This document shows positions 1-6,634 of a stretch of DNA of 64,000 bases, in pieces. This DNA comes from Mucilaginibacter terrenus (GTDB lineage Bacteria > Bacteroidota > Bacteroidia > Sphingobacteriales > Sphingobacteriaceae). Positions within the stretch are counted from its first letter, which is position 1, and each line of letters opens with the position of its first letter. The notes below the pieces were generated by a model. It did not search any database. It was given only the letters and a program-made list of their open reading frames with translations, and was not told the DNA's origin. The stretch spans positions 310,001 to 374,000 of the forward strand of contig NZ_QWDE01000001.1 in assembly GCF_003432065.1 (NCBI RefSeq), in the 5' to 3' direction. Position numbers and translations under genes: made by a program.

Positions 1-113
<113 letters not shown>

Positions 114-270
114 ATGATCAGTATCAATTATTCCCAGTGCCGCACAATCCCGGGTTGTAATTTGTTATATCAATAAAATAAAAAGCAGGGTTAGACGTAT
201 TAACTTTGTTGTGAGCCGGTCTGATATTGTTGAAGCTAAAACCGCTTCTGACAAATATATACTTCGATGA

Positions 271-304
271 TAAACGCCGTTCTTCCCGGGTAGACGGCGT
301 TTAT
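271..304. terminator. Hairpin terminator, probably bidirectional
   Basis: The arms TAAACGCCGT and ACGGCGTTTA pair with a loop of about a dozen bases, flanked by AT-rich sequence on both sides. It lies between the end of the plus-strand kinase and the end of the minus-strand gene at 352-831, so it could stop both transcripts. Confidence 0.6.
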
Positions 305-351
305 TATTCACAACACTGCATTCTGTTCAAGAGCCGATCAATCAACAGCAG

Positions 352-831
352 CTATTTTTTAAAGTTGAAATTAAAGGCAGCTCTTGCGCCAACAACCGGC
401 ACTCCATCATACTTATATCTTGCAAAGTTGCCGTGGACAGATAACTCCAAATTGCTGTAAGGCATATTTAGCACCCGGTAGCCTACACTGCTGGTAAATC
501 CAAAATTATTGTACAAATCGCTCCCTACCCAGAAGAACGGGCCGGCAGCAACAAAAAAGTTATTAGTAGGATAATACTTTGCCGACAGGCGGGCTGTAGC
601 ATAGTCCTTTACTTCCCGGGTTGCTATTGCAGGCTCTATGGCAAACTTAGGTGAGATACGCACATTGCCAATCAATCCAAACCCGTAATGATGTTCCTTG
701 TCCCATTTATGAAAACTTTGGTTAAAGCCACCTGAAAGGCCAATAGAACTGCGGGCCTGCCCATGTGCCAGGCTGATGATCATGCAAAAAAATGCAGTTA
801 ATAGTAATGTAGTTAGTAACGAAAGTTTCAT
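352..831 (-). CDS. Small outer-membrane beta-barrel-like protein
   Basis: 159 residues with a clear signal peptide (MKLSLLTTLLLTAFFCMIISLAHGQA). The mature part has short alternating segments rich in Gly, Tyr and Phe (FGFTSSVGYRVLN, YNNFGFTSSVGYR) and ends in FNFNFKK, which resembles the closing strand of a small 8-strand barrel. This pattern is typical of the many porin-family or OmpW/OmpA-barrel-like proteins of Bacteroidota. It would sit in the outer membrane. No enzymatic or binding residues can be named and the exact family is not recognised. A 10-bp inverted repeat lies immediately upstream of the start codon. Confidence 0.6.
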   Translation of the reverse strand: MKLSLLTTLLLTAFFCMIISLAHGQARSSIGLSGGFNQSFHKWDKEHHYGFGLIGNVRISPKFAIEPAIATREVKDYATARLSAKYYPTNNFFVAAGPFFWVGSDLYNNFGFTSSVGYRVLNMPYSNLELSVHGNFARYKYDGVPVVGARAAFNFNFKK

Positions 832-839
832 GAATATTG

Positions 840-867
840 ACCGATAAATGTTTAGGTATTTATCGGT
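840..867. repeat. Perfect 10-bp inverted repeat before the 352-831 gene
   Basis: ACCGATAAAT and ATTTATCGGT are exact reverse complements separated by 8 bases. The repeat begins 9 bases upstream of the start codon at 831. It has no T-run on the minus strand, so it is more likely an operator or a leader hairpin than a terminator. Confidence 0.6.
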
Positions 868-948
868 GGTATAGACGTAAGAAGCTTAAAGTTCGTTACA
901 TCAGGCTAAAAAATAGTAATAATGGCATGTCTTTCTGCCCGGCGTATG

Positions 949-1338
949 TTATAGTCCGGGTTTTTTAGCAATTCCAATCACATCAACATCAATCAGCTCA
1001 AGGTTTTTTACCATGTTTTGTACGGTAGCTTTATACTTTTTAAAGTGTGGCGTTTGTATATGTAACTGGTAAGCAGCAGTGTCGGCATAGATCTCCAGAA
1101 TGGTGATGTGCGAAGGGTGTTTTTTATTGGCTACTGCATAATAGGTGAGCACGCCGGGTTCTAACTTTACCGCAGTTGTCATTTGTTCTTTTAAGGCAGC
1201 ATTATAGGCCGTTAACTGTAATGGGTCCACCTCAATTTTGGCCACACGTACCATACGTTCGTCAGTTTGTGCTCTGGCCTCTTTAGAAGTAAGTATAGTT
1301 AGCATGGTTATGGTGAGTAGGAAGAACAAATGTTTCAT
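949..1338 (-). CDS. Secreted antibiotic-biosynthesis-monooxygenase (ABM) domain protein
   Basis: 130 residues from the ATG at 1338. I prefer this start because MKHLFFLLTITMLTILTSKEARA is a normal signal peptide; the longer frame to 1464 adds 42 residues with no such logic. The mature chain has the ABM dimeric alpha/beta-barrel pattern: VRVAKIEVDPLQLTAY, then EPGVLTYYAV, then ITILEIYADTAAYQLHIQTPHFKKYK. The xPHFxxY segment is the usual C-terminal signature of YgiN-like quinol monooxygenases. Members oxidise aromatic or quinol substrates without cofactors, but many have unknown substrates. The signal peptide puts this one in the periplasm. Confidence 0.8.
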   Translation of the reverse strand: MKHLFFLLTITMLTILTSKEARAQTDERMVRVAKIEVDPLQLTAYNAALKEQMTTAVKLEPGVLTYYAVANKKHPSHITILEIYADTAAYQLHIQTPHFKKYKATVQNMVKNLELIDVDVIGIAKKPGL

Positions 1339-1532
1339 ATGTGTTAAATACAAGTATAAAAAAGGAAGATGAAGCTGCGTTAGCAGTACACTTAATTGTG
1401 TTTTTATGGGTATTGTTGGCTGATAAGCCATTTTAAAGCTCAATAATGAGCAATTTACTGCCAATTATTTAGGACAACATTAAAATGAGATTAAAATTTC
1501 ATTATTTGAACGTTATTTTCCTAATTAATAAA

Positions 1533-1561
1533 TTTATTTCGGATGATAATGAATATATTTG
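1533..1561 (+). promoter_or_regulatory. Bacteroidota-type promoter for the 58-residue gene
   Basis: TATATTTG at 1554-1561 fits the TAnnTTTG -7 element. TTTA at 1533-1536 lies 17 bases upstream as a weak -33 element. The next plus-strand start codon is at 1611. Confidence 0.45.
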
Positions 1562-1610
1562 ACTACCAATAAAGCCAAAGTTATCAGAAGATTAAATAAA
1601 TCTTTTTGTG

Positions 1611-1787
1611 ATGGTTAGTAACCCCCCTGTTAAGAAAAACCAAACAATTGGCACCTGCGTTTGCGGGCAAGCTAACTGGGTACGCACACCGCGCCCCTGG
1701 TACCTGAAAACCTTGTTTTTTTGGGTGCCGGTGAGAACCTATAAGTGCTACATGTGCGACCGCAAAAAATGGGCTATAAAAAAGTAG
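1611..1787 (+). CDS. Small CxC/CxxC protein, putative zinc ribbon
   Basis: A 58-codon frame, ATG at 1611 to TAG at 1787. It has TCVCG (Cys16, Cys18) and YKCYMCD (Cys46, Cys49), with a basic and aromatic stretch between them (WVRTPRPWYLK, FFWVPVRTYK). Two cysteine pairs about 30 residues apart with a preceding R-x-Y-K resemble small rubredoxin-like or zinc-ribbon proteins. Lysines cluster at both ends. A TAnnTTTG promoter lies about 50 bases upstream. The function is unknown; nucleic-acid binding or a structural metal site are only guesses. The minus-strand open frame across the same bases shows no family features. Confidence 0.55.
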   Translation: MVSNPPVKKNQTIGTCVCGQANWVRTPRPWYLKTLFFWVPVRTYKCYMCDRKKWAIKK

Positions 1788-2091
1788 ATAGCGCAAATTG
1801 TTTAACAGGTTTTCTGAAAGTCAAGATTTCGAAGTGCTTACTCTTAGCAGCTAAGAATAATTGCGGTGTCATTTTAGGCCATTAGTAGAAGGGTATGGAT
1901 GGAGAGAAGTCCACCCGGAATCAGTTCGCTATCACACACGTAAGTTTTACCTCTCTGCGAAATAACGTGGCTGCTGAAGATTGCCCAAACGGATTTCAAA
2001 AGGGCAGCTATGCGCCTATGAAAAAATGTGGTTTTTGAAGGTTTTTGCTTATGTATTTGGATGTTGATGTTTGAATTGTGTAACTTTGGAT
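1788..2091. other. Intergenic region upstream of the AraC regulator
   Basis: I find no convincing gene in these 304 bases. A short imperfect hairpin (CTTAGCAGCTAAG, near 1842-1856) is visible. The last 36 bases hold the AraC promoter. The minus-strand frame at 1874-2098 has no recognisable domain or signal. Confidence 0.5.
2056..2088 (+). promoter_or_regulatory. Promoter of the AraC gene
   Basis: TTTG at 2056-2059, a 21-base spacer, then TAACTTTG at 2081-2088. The ATG at 2092 is only 3 bases after the -7 box, so the mRNA would be leaderless or nearly so. This favours the start at 2092 over the upstream in-frame start at 2071, which lies inside the promoter. Confidence 0.65.
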
Positions 2092-2994
2092 ATGGCACGT
2101 ACAGAAACCATCGAAGAATTCTACCAGCATAAGTTCAATTGGATGCCCGCTAACCTGAGCCAGGACATCGGCCATTTCAATGTGTTTAAAACGGAGGACT
2201 GCTTTTTACCTGATGCAAAACCAGTGCAGTACAGTCGTCGGGACTTCTATAAAATCAGCCTGAGCAGGGGCGGGGGTATAGTGCATTATGCCGATAAGAG
2301 TATAGAGCTTACAGGCCCAACGCTTATATTTTTTAACCCGGTTGTGCCTTATACATTTGAATATACCAGTGATATTCGGTCGGGGTACTTCTGCATCTTT
2401 AAAGAGTCTTTCTTTACGGAGATGCTTCGCAATAATATAAATGAGTTGCCTATGTTTATGCCCGGCGGTAACCCGGTGTATGCACTTAATGATGAGCAAC
2501 ATAGCTACGCTACGCAGGTGTTTGAAAAGATGCAGGGCGAGATAGGATCGGAGTACCGCTTTAAATACGACCTCCTGCGCAATTACGTTACCGAACTGAT
2601 CCACTACGCCCTCAAGATACAACCCACCGAAACCATATACCCGCACCCTGATGCCAACTCGCGTATAACCAGCATCTTCACCGAACTGCTGGAAAGGCAG
2701 TTCCCTATAGAAACGCCGTCTCAGCGTTTCAGGCTGCGTTCCGCAAAAGATTTCGCGGAACAGTTATCCGTACACGTAAACCACCTGAACAGGGCCATTC
2801 GCCAAACCACCGGAAAAACCACAACAGACCACATTATGGAACGCCTTGCCAGTGAAGCAAAGGCCCTGCTGCGCCACACCAACTGGAACGTGTCGGAGAT
2901 CAGCTACAGTTTAGGCTTTGAAGAGCCGGCGCATTTCAACAACTTTTTCAAGAAACAAACAAGTGTCACGCCATCTGCGTTCAGGGTTGTTTGA
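2092..2994 (+). CDS. AraC family transcriptional regulator
   Basis: 300 residues from MARTETIEEF. The N-terminal half is a cupin-like effector domain (GGGIVHYADKSIELTGPTLIFFNPVVPYTFEY). The C-terminal 90 residues are an AraC double helix-turn-helix: SAKDFAEQLSVHVNHLNRAI for the first helix pair and VSEISYSLGFEEPAHFNNFFKK, a textbook second HTH, for the other. Proteins of this shape in Bacteroidota commonly lie beside short-chain dehydrogenase genes. Two SDR genes follow on the same strand, so they are the likely targets. The effector cannot be read from the sequence. Confidence 0.9.
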   Translation: MARTETIEEFYQHKFNWMPANLSQDIGHFNVFKTEDCFLPDAKPVQYSRRDFYKISLSRGGGIVHYADKSIELTGPTLIFFNPVVPYTFEYTSDIRSGYFCIFKESFFTEMLRNNINELPMFMPGGNPVYALNDEQHSYATQVFEKMQGEIGSEYRFKYDLLRNYVTELIHYALKIQPTETIYPHPDANSRITSIFTELLERQFPIETPSQRFRLRSAKDFAEQLSVHVNHLNRAIRQTTGKTTTDHIMERLASEAKALLRHTNWNVSEISYSLGFEEPAHFNNFFKKQTSVTPSAFRVV

Positions 2995-3045
2995 ATTTTG
3001 CAACTTTTGGTTTGAATCCTGTAAACGGTCGGGTTTTTTCCGCCA

Positions 3046-3053
3046 TAATTTTG
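3046..3053 (+). promoter_or_regulatory. -7 box upstream of the first SDR gene
   Basis: TAATTTTG fits TAnnTTTG and lies 22 bases before the ATG at 3076. No good -33 TTTG is present at the normal distance, which would suit activation by the adjacent AraC regulator. Confidence 0.45.
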
Positions 3054-3075
3054 TCTTATCAAAACAAGCAAGATT

Positions 3076-3915
3076 ATGGAAAACAAAAAAACATGGTTTA
3101 TTACAGGTGCATCCAAAGGTTTTGGACTTAGCCTGGTAAAACAATTACTTAATGCAGGGCATAACGTTGCGGCAACGTCGCGTAGCCTTGATGGGCTCAC
3201 AAAAGCTGTAAATTATACAGGTGAAAACTTTCTACCATTAGAAGCAGAACTGGGCAACGAGGACAGCGTGGGCTGCGCCATTCACAAGGTTAAACAGGCT
3301 TTCGGTAGGATTGACGTTGTTATCAACAATGCAGGCTATGGTGTTGGAGGGAGTATTGAAGAACTTACCGATCGTGAAACCCGCGACAACTTTGAGGTGA
3401 ATGTATTTGGTACGCTTAACGTTATCAGGTGCGTAATGCCTTATATGCGCCATCAGCAATCTGGCCACATTATTAATATATCTTCTATAGCGGGCATTGC
3501 ACCGGGTACAGGTTTTGCGGTATATGCCGCTACCAAGTTCTCCGTTGTTGGCCTTACCGAAGTACTGGCCGAAGATGTTAAAGAGTTTGGTGTGAAGGTT
3601 ACCGTTGTTGCACCAGGTGCTTTCCGCACCAGCTTTTTGGAAGCAGATTCTATCGCTTATCCTCAAAACGAAATAGCTGATTACGCAGCTGTAAGGAACA
3701 TCCAGACCAGGTTTACTCAAATGAACGGACAGCAAGCCGGTGACCCCGAGAAAGCTGCCGCAGCAATCATTGAGGTTGGTCAAATGGAAAACCCGCCACT
3801 ATACCTTTTGCTTGGCGAAGATGCTTATACCCGTGCTATGACCAAGCTAGAAAAACTACAGAAGGAATTTCAGCTGAACGAAGAGATAGCCAAATCAATG
3901 GCATTCAATGCTTAA
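3076..3915 (+). CDS. SDR family NAD(P)-dependent oxidoreductase (copy 1)
   Basis: 279 residues, the size of a classical short-chain dehydrogenase. It has the nucleotide-binding TGASKGFG at 10-17, NNAGYG from 84, the catalytic region INISS near 133-137, and YAATK with Tyr150 and Lys154. The sequence after the dinucleotide-binding strand (AATSRS) suggests NADPH preference. It belongs to the group of SDRs acting on ketone or aldehyde substrates whose natural substrate is usually unknown. The next gene is a close paralogue, and an AraC regulator lies 81 bases upstream. Confidence 0.92.
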   Translation: MENKKTWFITGASKGFGLSLVKQLLNAGHNVAATSRSLDGLTKAVNYTGENFLPLEAELGNEDSVGCAIHKVKQAFGRIDVVINNAGYGVGGSIEELTDRETRDNFEVNVFGTLNVIRCVMPYMRHQQSGHIINISSIAGIAPGTGFAVYAATKFSVVGLTEVLAEDVKEFGVKVTVVAPGAFRTSFLEADSIAYPQNEIADYAAVRNIQTRFTQMNGQQAGDPEKAAAAIIEVGQMENPPLYLLLGEDAYTRAMTKLEKLQKEFQLNEEIAKSMAFNA

Positions 3916-3947
3916 CTCACAACATCAACATATAAAAACAAAACAAA

Positions 3948-4796
3948 ATGGAAAATCAAAAAACATGGTTTGTAACCGGCGCGTCTAAAGGTTTAGGCCT
4001 TAGCCTCGCAAAACAACTATTAAATAAAGGTTATAACGTTGCGGCAACATCACGCAACATAGCCGATCTTACTAAAGCAGTAGGCGATCACGAAAACTTT
4101 TTGGCGCTTGCCGTTAACCTTAAATCAGAAGAAAGCGTTGCTGACGCTATCAGCCAATCAATATCACGCTTTGGTAAAATTGATGTGGTGGTGAATAATG
4201 CCGGTTACGGCCTAACAGGCAGCCTGGAAGAACTTACCGACCAGGAAGCGCGTGATAACTTTGATGTTAATGTATTTGGTTCATTAAACGTTATACGCCA
4301 GGTTATGCCTCAACTGCGTGCGCAGGGTTCAGGCCATATCTTTAATCTCTCATCAATAGGAGGGTTTACCGGCAATTTCCCTGGATTCGGTATTTACTGT
4401 GCAACCAAGTTTGCAGTAGAAGGCTTTACCGAATCACTTGCTGCCGAAGCCAAAGCATTTGGAATAAAGGCAACGATCGTATCTCCGGGATACTTCCGCA
4501 CCAATTTCCTAAACCCCGATTCGTTAAGTACGCCTAAAAACGAGATCGCTGAGTACAAGGAAGTACGTGCTGTGCAAAGCGCTCATCAAAATGAGATTAA
4601 TGGTCAGCAGGCCGGAGATCCTGAAAAAGGAGTAGCTGTTATGATAGAAGTTGCAGAAGCAGAAGAGGCACCATTGCACTTGTTCTTAGGCCCTGATGCC
4701 TATCAGCTTGCCGACCAGAAAATGGAAGCCGTAAAAGCGGATATGGAGGCCTGGCGTAAACAGGCGACATCTACCAATTTTGAAGTAGAAGCTTAA
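3948..4796 (+). CDS. SDR family NAD(P)-dependent oxidoreductase (copy 2)
   Basis: 282 residues, aligned end to end with the preceding SDR: both begin MENxKTWF and have TGASKGxG at 10-17, NNAGYG, and a Tyr150-x-x-x-Lys154 catalytic pair (YCATK). Large blocks are identical between the two, so this is a tandem duplication. Divergence is concentrated after the active site (GGFTGNFPGFG here, AGIAPGTGFA in copy 1), the region that shapes the substrate pocket. The gap between the genes is 32 bases, so they are probably co-transcribed. A strong terminator follows. Confidence 0.92.
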   Translation: MENQKTWFVTGASKGLGLSLAKQLLNKGYNVAATSRNIADLTKAVGDHENFLALAVNLKSEESVADAISQSISRFGKIDVVVNNAGYGLTGSLEELTDQEARDNFDVNVFGSLNVIRQVMPQLRAQGSGHIFNLSSIGGFTGNFPGFGIYCATKFAVEGFTESLAAEAKAFGIKATIVSPGYFRTNFLNPDSLSTPKNEIAEYKEVRAVQSAHQNEINGQQAGDPEKGVAVMIEVAEAEEAPLHLFLGPDAYQLADQKMEAVKADMEAWRKQATSTNFEVEA

Positions 4797-4818
4797 TCCG
4801 GCCATTGCTTGTGCTGAG

Positions 4819-4848
4819 AAAAGCGGATGAGGGATCATCCGCTTTTTT
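4819..4848 (+). terminator. Rho-independent terminator after the SDR pair
   Basis: A perfect 12-bp stem, AAAAGCGGATGA and TCATCCGCTTTT, closes a GGGA tetraloop and runs into TTTTTT. Confidence 0.9.
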
Positions 4849-4890
4849 ATTTATAATGTGTTTATTTATCTTACCACACAAAACACTACG

Positions 4891-5337
4891 ATGCTTACAA
4901 ACACACTAAAAGAACTTTTTAATAGAGAGCTAGTTAAATTAAAACAGGAGCTTGAATTATATAACGACGAGGAAAATATCTGGCGCGTGGATAAAAATAT
5001 CTTAAATTCCACAGGAAACCTTTGCCTGCACTTAATAGGCAATCTGAACACCTATTTAGGTGCCGAACTGGGTGGTACGGGCTATATAAGGAATAGACCT
5101 GAGGAGTTTTCGTTAAAAGATGTCCCCAGAAGTGAATTGATTTTCAAGCTAGAGCAGACTATCGACGTTGTTGATACCGTATTGGAGTCTCTTTCCGAAG
5201 ATCAATTAAGAAAAGATTACCCGCAGATTGTCTTTGAAAGAACGTTGACAACTGAGTTTTTCCTGGTTCATCTCGCCATGCATTTAAGCTACCATCTGGG
5301 ACAAGTAAACTATCATAGAAGGCTCCTGGATTGCTAA
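4891..5337 (+). CDS. DinB-like four-helix protein (DUF1572-type)
   Basis: 148 residues from MLTNTLKEL. I chose this start because the 11 extra residues of the longer frame (from 4858) have no similarity pattern and lie close to the terminator. The chain is mostly helical. Its histidines are placed as in DinB/YfiT-like proteins: LCLHLIGNLNTYLGAELG in helix 2 and LVHLAMHLSYHLGQVNYHRR near the C-terminus. The family binds a divalent metal with three histidines and includes thiol-S-transferases such as bacillithiol transferases, but the reaction here is unknown. It ends 2 bases before the stop of the convergent PepSY gene. Confidence 0.8.
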   Translation: MLTNTLKELFNRELVKLKQELELYNDEENIWRVDKNILNSTGNLCLHLIGNLNTYLGAELGGTGYIRNRPEEFSLKDVPRSELIFKLEQTIDVVDTVLESLSEDQLRKDYPQIVFERTLTTEFFLVHLAMHLSYHLGQVNYHRRLLDC

Positions 5338-5339
5338 CG

Positions 5340-6590
5340 TCATACCGCAAGTGCTTCCTTAGCAGCTTTGGGGCGTCTTATCACCGACTTCTTTCTATCT
5401 TTTTTCTTGATTCTGTTCAGCCACATAATAACACCCGTCACCGGGAAAATGAGTGATAGCAGGCAAACGATAAAGCTGATTATCTTGGTTGGTAAACCGT
5501 ATACAGACCCTGTGTGTACAGGTTTAATAAAAGAACGTACGCGTTGACCGGTACTCTTGTCTACGAACTTTTCTGTACTAACAATTCTGCCGTTATATTG
5601 ATCTATAAAGTAGGTGTCTGATGTATTTTCAAATGCGCCCTTTGGCAACACGCTTATACTGTAAGTGCCAACAGAGTCTTTAGGTGTTCTTATTGTAAAG
5701 TATTCCGCATTCTTTATCTGCAGATTTAAGCCTTCCAATGCTTCATCAGCCGAAAGCTTCTTTAACCCGGCCGAGTATGTGGAGGCGGGTTGTTTGGCAT
5801 CTTTTTCCTTTAATTTAGAGCCCGTTAAAGCAAACAGCGCTTTGTTTGCCCATGTAAACGACATAACTAATCCTGTTAACACAATCACGATTAGGAATAC
5901 TGATGTGTAAAAGCCGGTAACTAAATGAAGGTCATGCACAAGTCGCTTGGTGTTCCCGTCCCATTTTACTTTAATGCGCTTGATGAATACTGCTTTTGTT
6001 TTTGGCCACCATAAAACAACACCGGTGATCAGAATAAACAAGAACAGCAAGCTAGATATCCCTACAATCATGTCGCCGGCACTGTCTTTACCTGCCAGCA
6101 AAAAGCGGTGGAACATTTCTACAGAAAACAGGAAGGACCCCTTTTTGCCGAATTGCTCTATTACCTTTCCGGTATAAGGGTTTACGTATAAAGTGGTGTT
6201 TGGTTTTTTGTTCTCGCCGCCTTTTTTTACATCCTTTCCTTTATTGTCACCTGCTTTGTGGCTTTTTTCTTCAGTAGATTTTTTGTTAATGCCCTTTTCA
6301 GGCTTTCCTTTTTCAGGCATTATTACACCAATTTCAACAGTTCTTAAAGGATCATTAAACACCATTACTGATGCCAGTTTTGCTTTAGGTACCTGCTTAA
6401 GTGCTGCTTTGGTAAGCTGTGACAGCGGCATGCGATGACCAGAAGCCTCTACAAAGTATCGTTGCGGATGAAGCGTGTGGTTTATTTCTCTCTCAAAAAC
6501 TAGAATGGTGCCGGTTAGGCACGAGCAAAATATAACAATGCCGGCTGCCAGGCTTAGGTAAAGGTGTATGTTGCGAAAGAAAACCTTCAT
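5340..6590 (-). CDS. PepSY-domain membrane protein, putative ferric-siderophore reductase
   Basis: 416 residues from MKVFFRNIHLYLSLAAG, the usual opening of this family; the in-frame ATG at 6617 adds 9 atypical residues. A first transmembrane helix is followed by a periplasmic PepSY domain. Further helices follow: FLFILITGVVLWWP, then a helix beginning HDLHLVTGFYTSVFLIVIVLTGLVM, and one near the C-terminus. The conserved histidines in RFLLAG/MFHRF, HDLHLVTGFY and KPVHTGSVYG are candidates for haem ligands. Related proteins lie with TonB siderophore receptors and are thought to reduce ferric chelates. Residues 92-131 form an unusual Lys/Glu/Gly-rich linker. It is co-transcribed with the TonB receptor (44-base gap) under Fur-type control. 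Confidence 0.85.
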   Translation of the reverse strand: MKVFFRNIHLYLSLAAGIVIFCSCLTGTILVFEREINHTLHPQRYFVEASGHRMPLSQLTKAALKQVPKAKLASVMVFNDPLRTVEIGVIMPEKGKPEKGINKKSTEEKSHKAGDNKGKDVKKGGENKKPNTTLYVNPYTGKVIEQFGKKGSFLFSVEMFHRFLLAGKDSAGDMIVGISSLLFLFILITGVVLWWPKTKAVFIKRIKVKWDGNTKRLVHDLHLVTGFYTSVFLIVIVLTGLVMSFTWANKALFALTGSKLKEKDAKQPASTYSAGLKKLSADEALEGLNLQIKNAEYFTIRTPKDSVGTYSISVLPKGAFENTSDTYFIDQYNGRIVSTEKFVDKSTGQRVRSFIKPVHTGSVYGLPTKIISFIVCLLSLIFPVTGVIMWLNRIKKKDRKKSVIRRPKAAKEALAV

Positions 6591-6634
6591 AACGGATTCA
6601 AAAAGTAGGGCATGCATTGCATGCCCTGTTTGTA

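Noticed and set aside
1584..1796. Minus-strand 70-codon frame
   Set aside because: It lies across the plus-strand CxC/CxxC gene and shows no domain, signal or family pattern.
1874..2098. Minus-strand 74-codon frame upstream of the AraC gene
   Set aside because: It overlaps the AraC promoter and start codon, and its composition is not protein-like.
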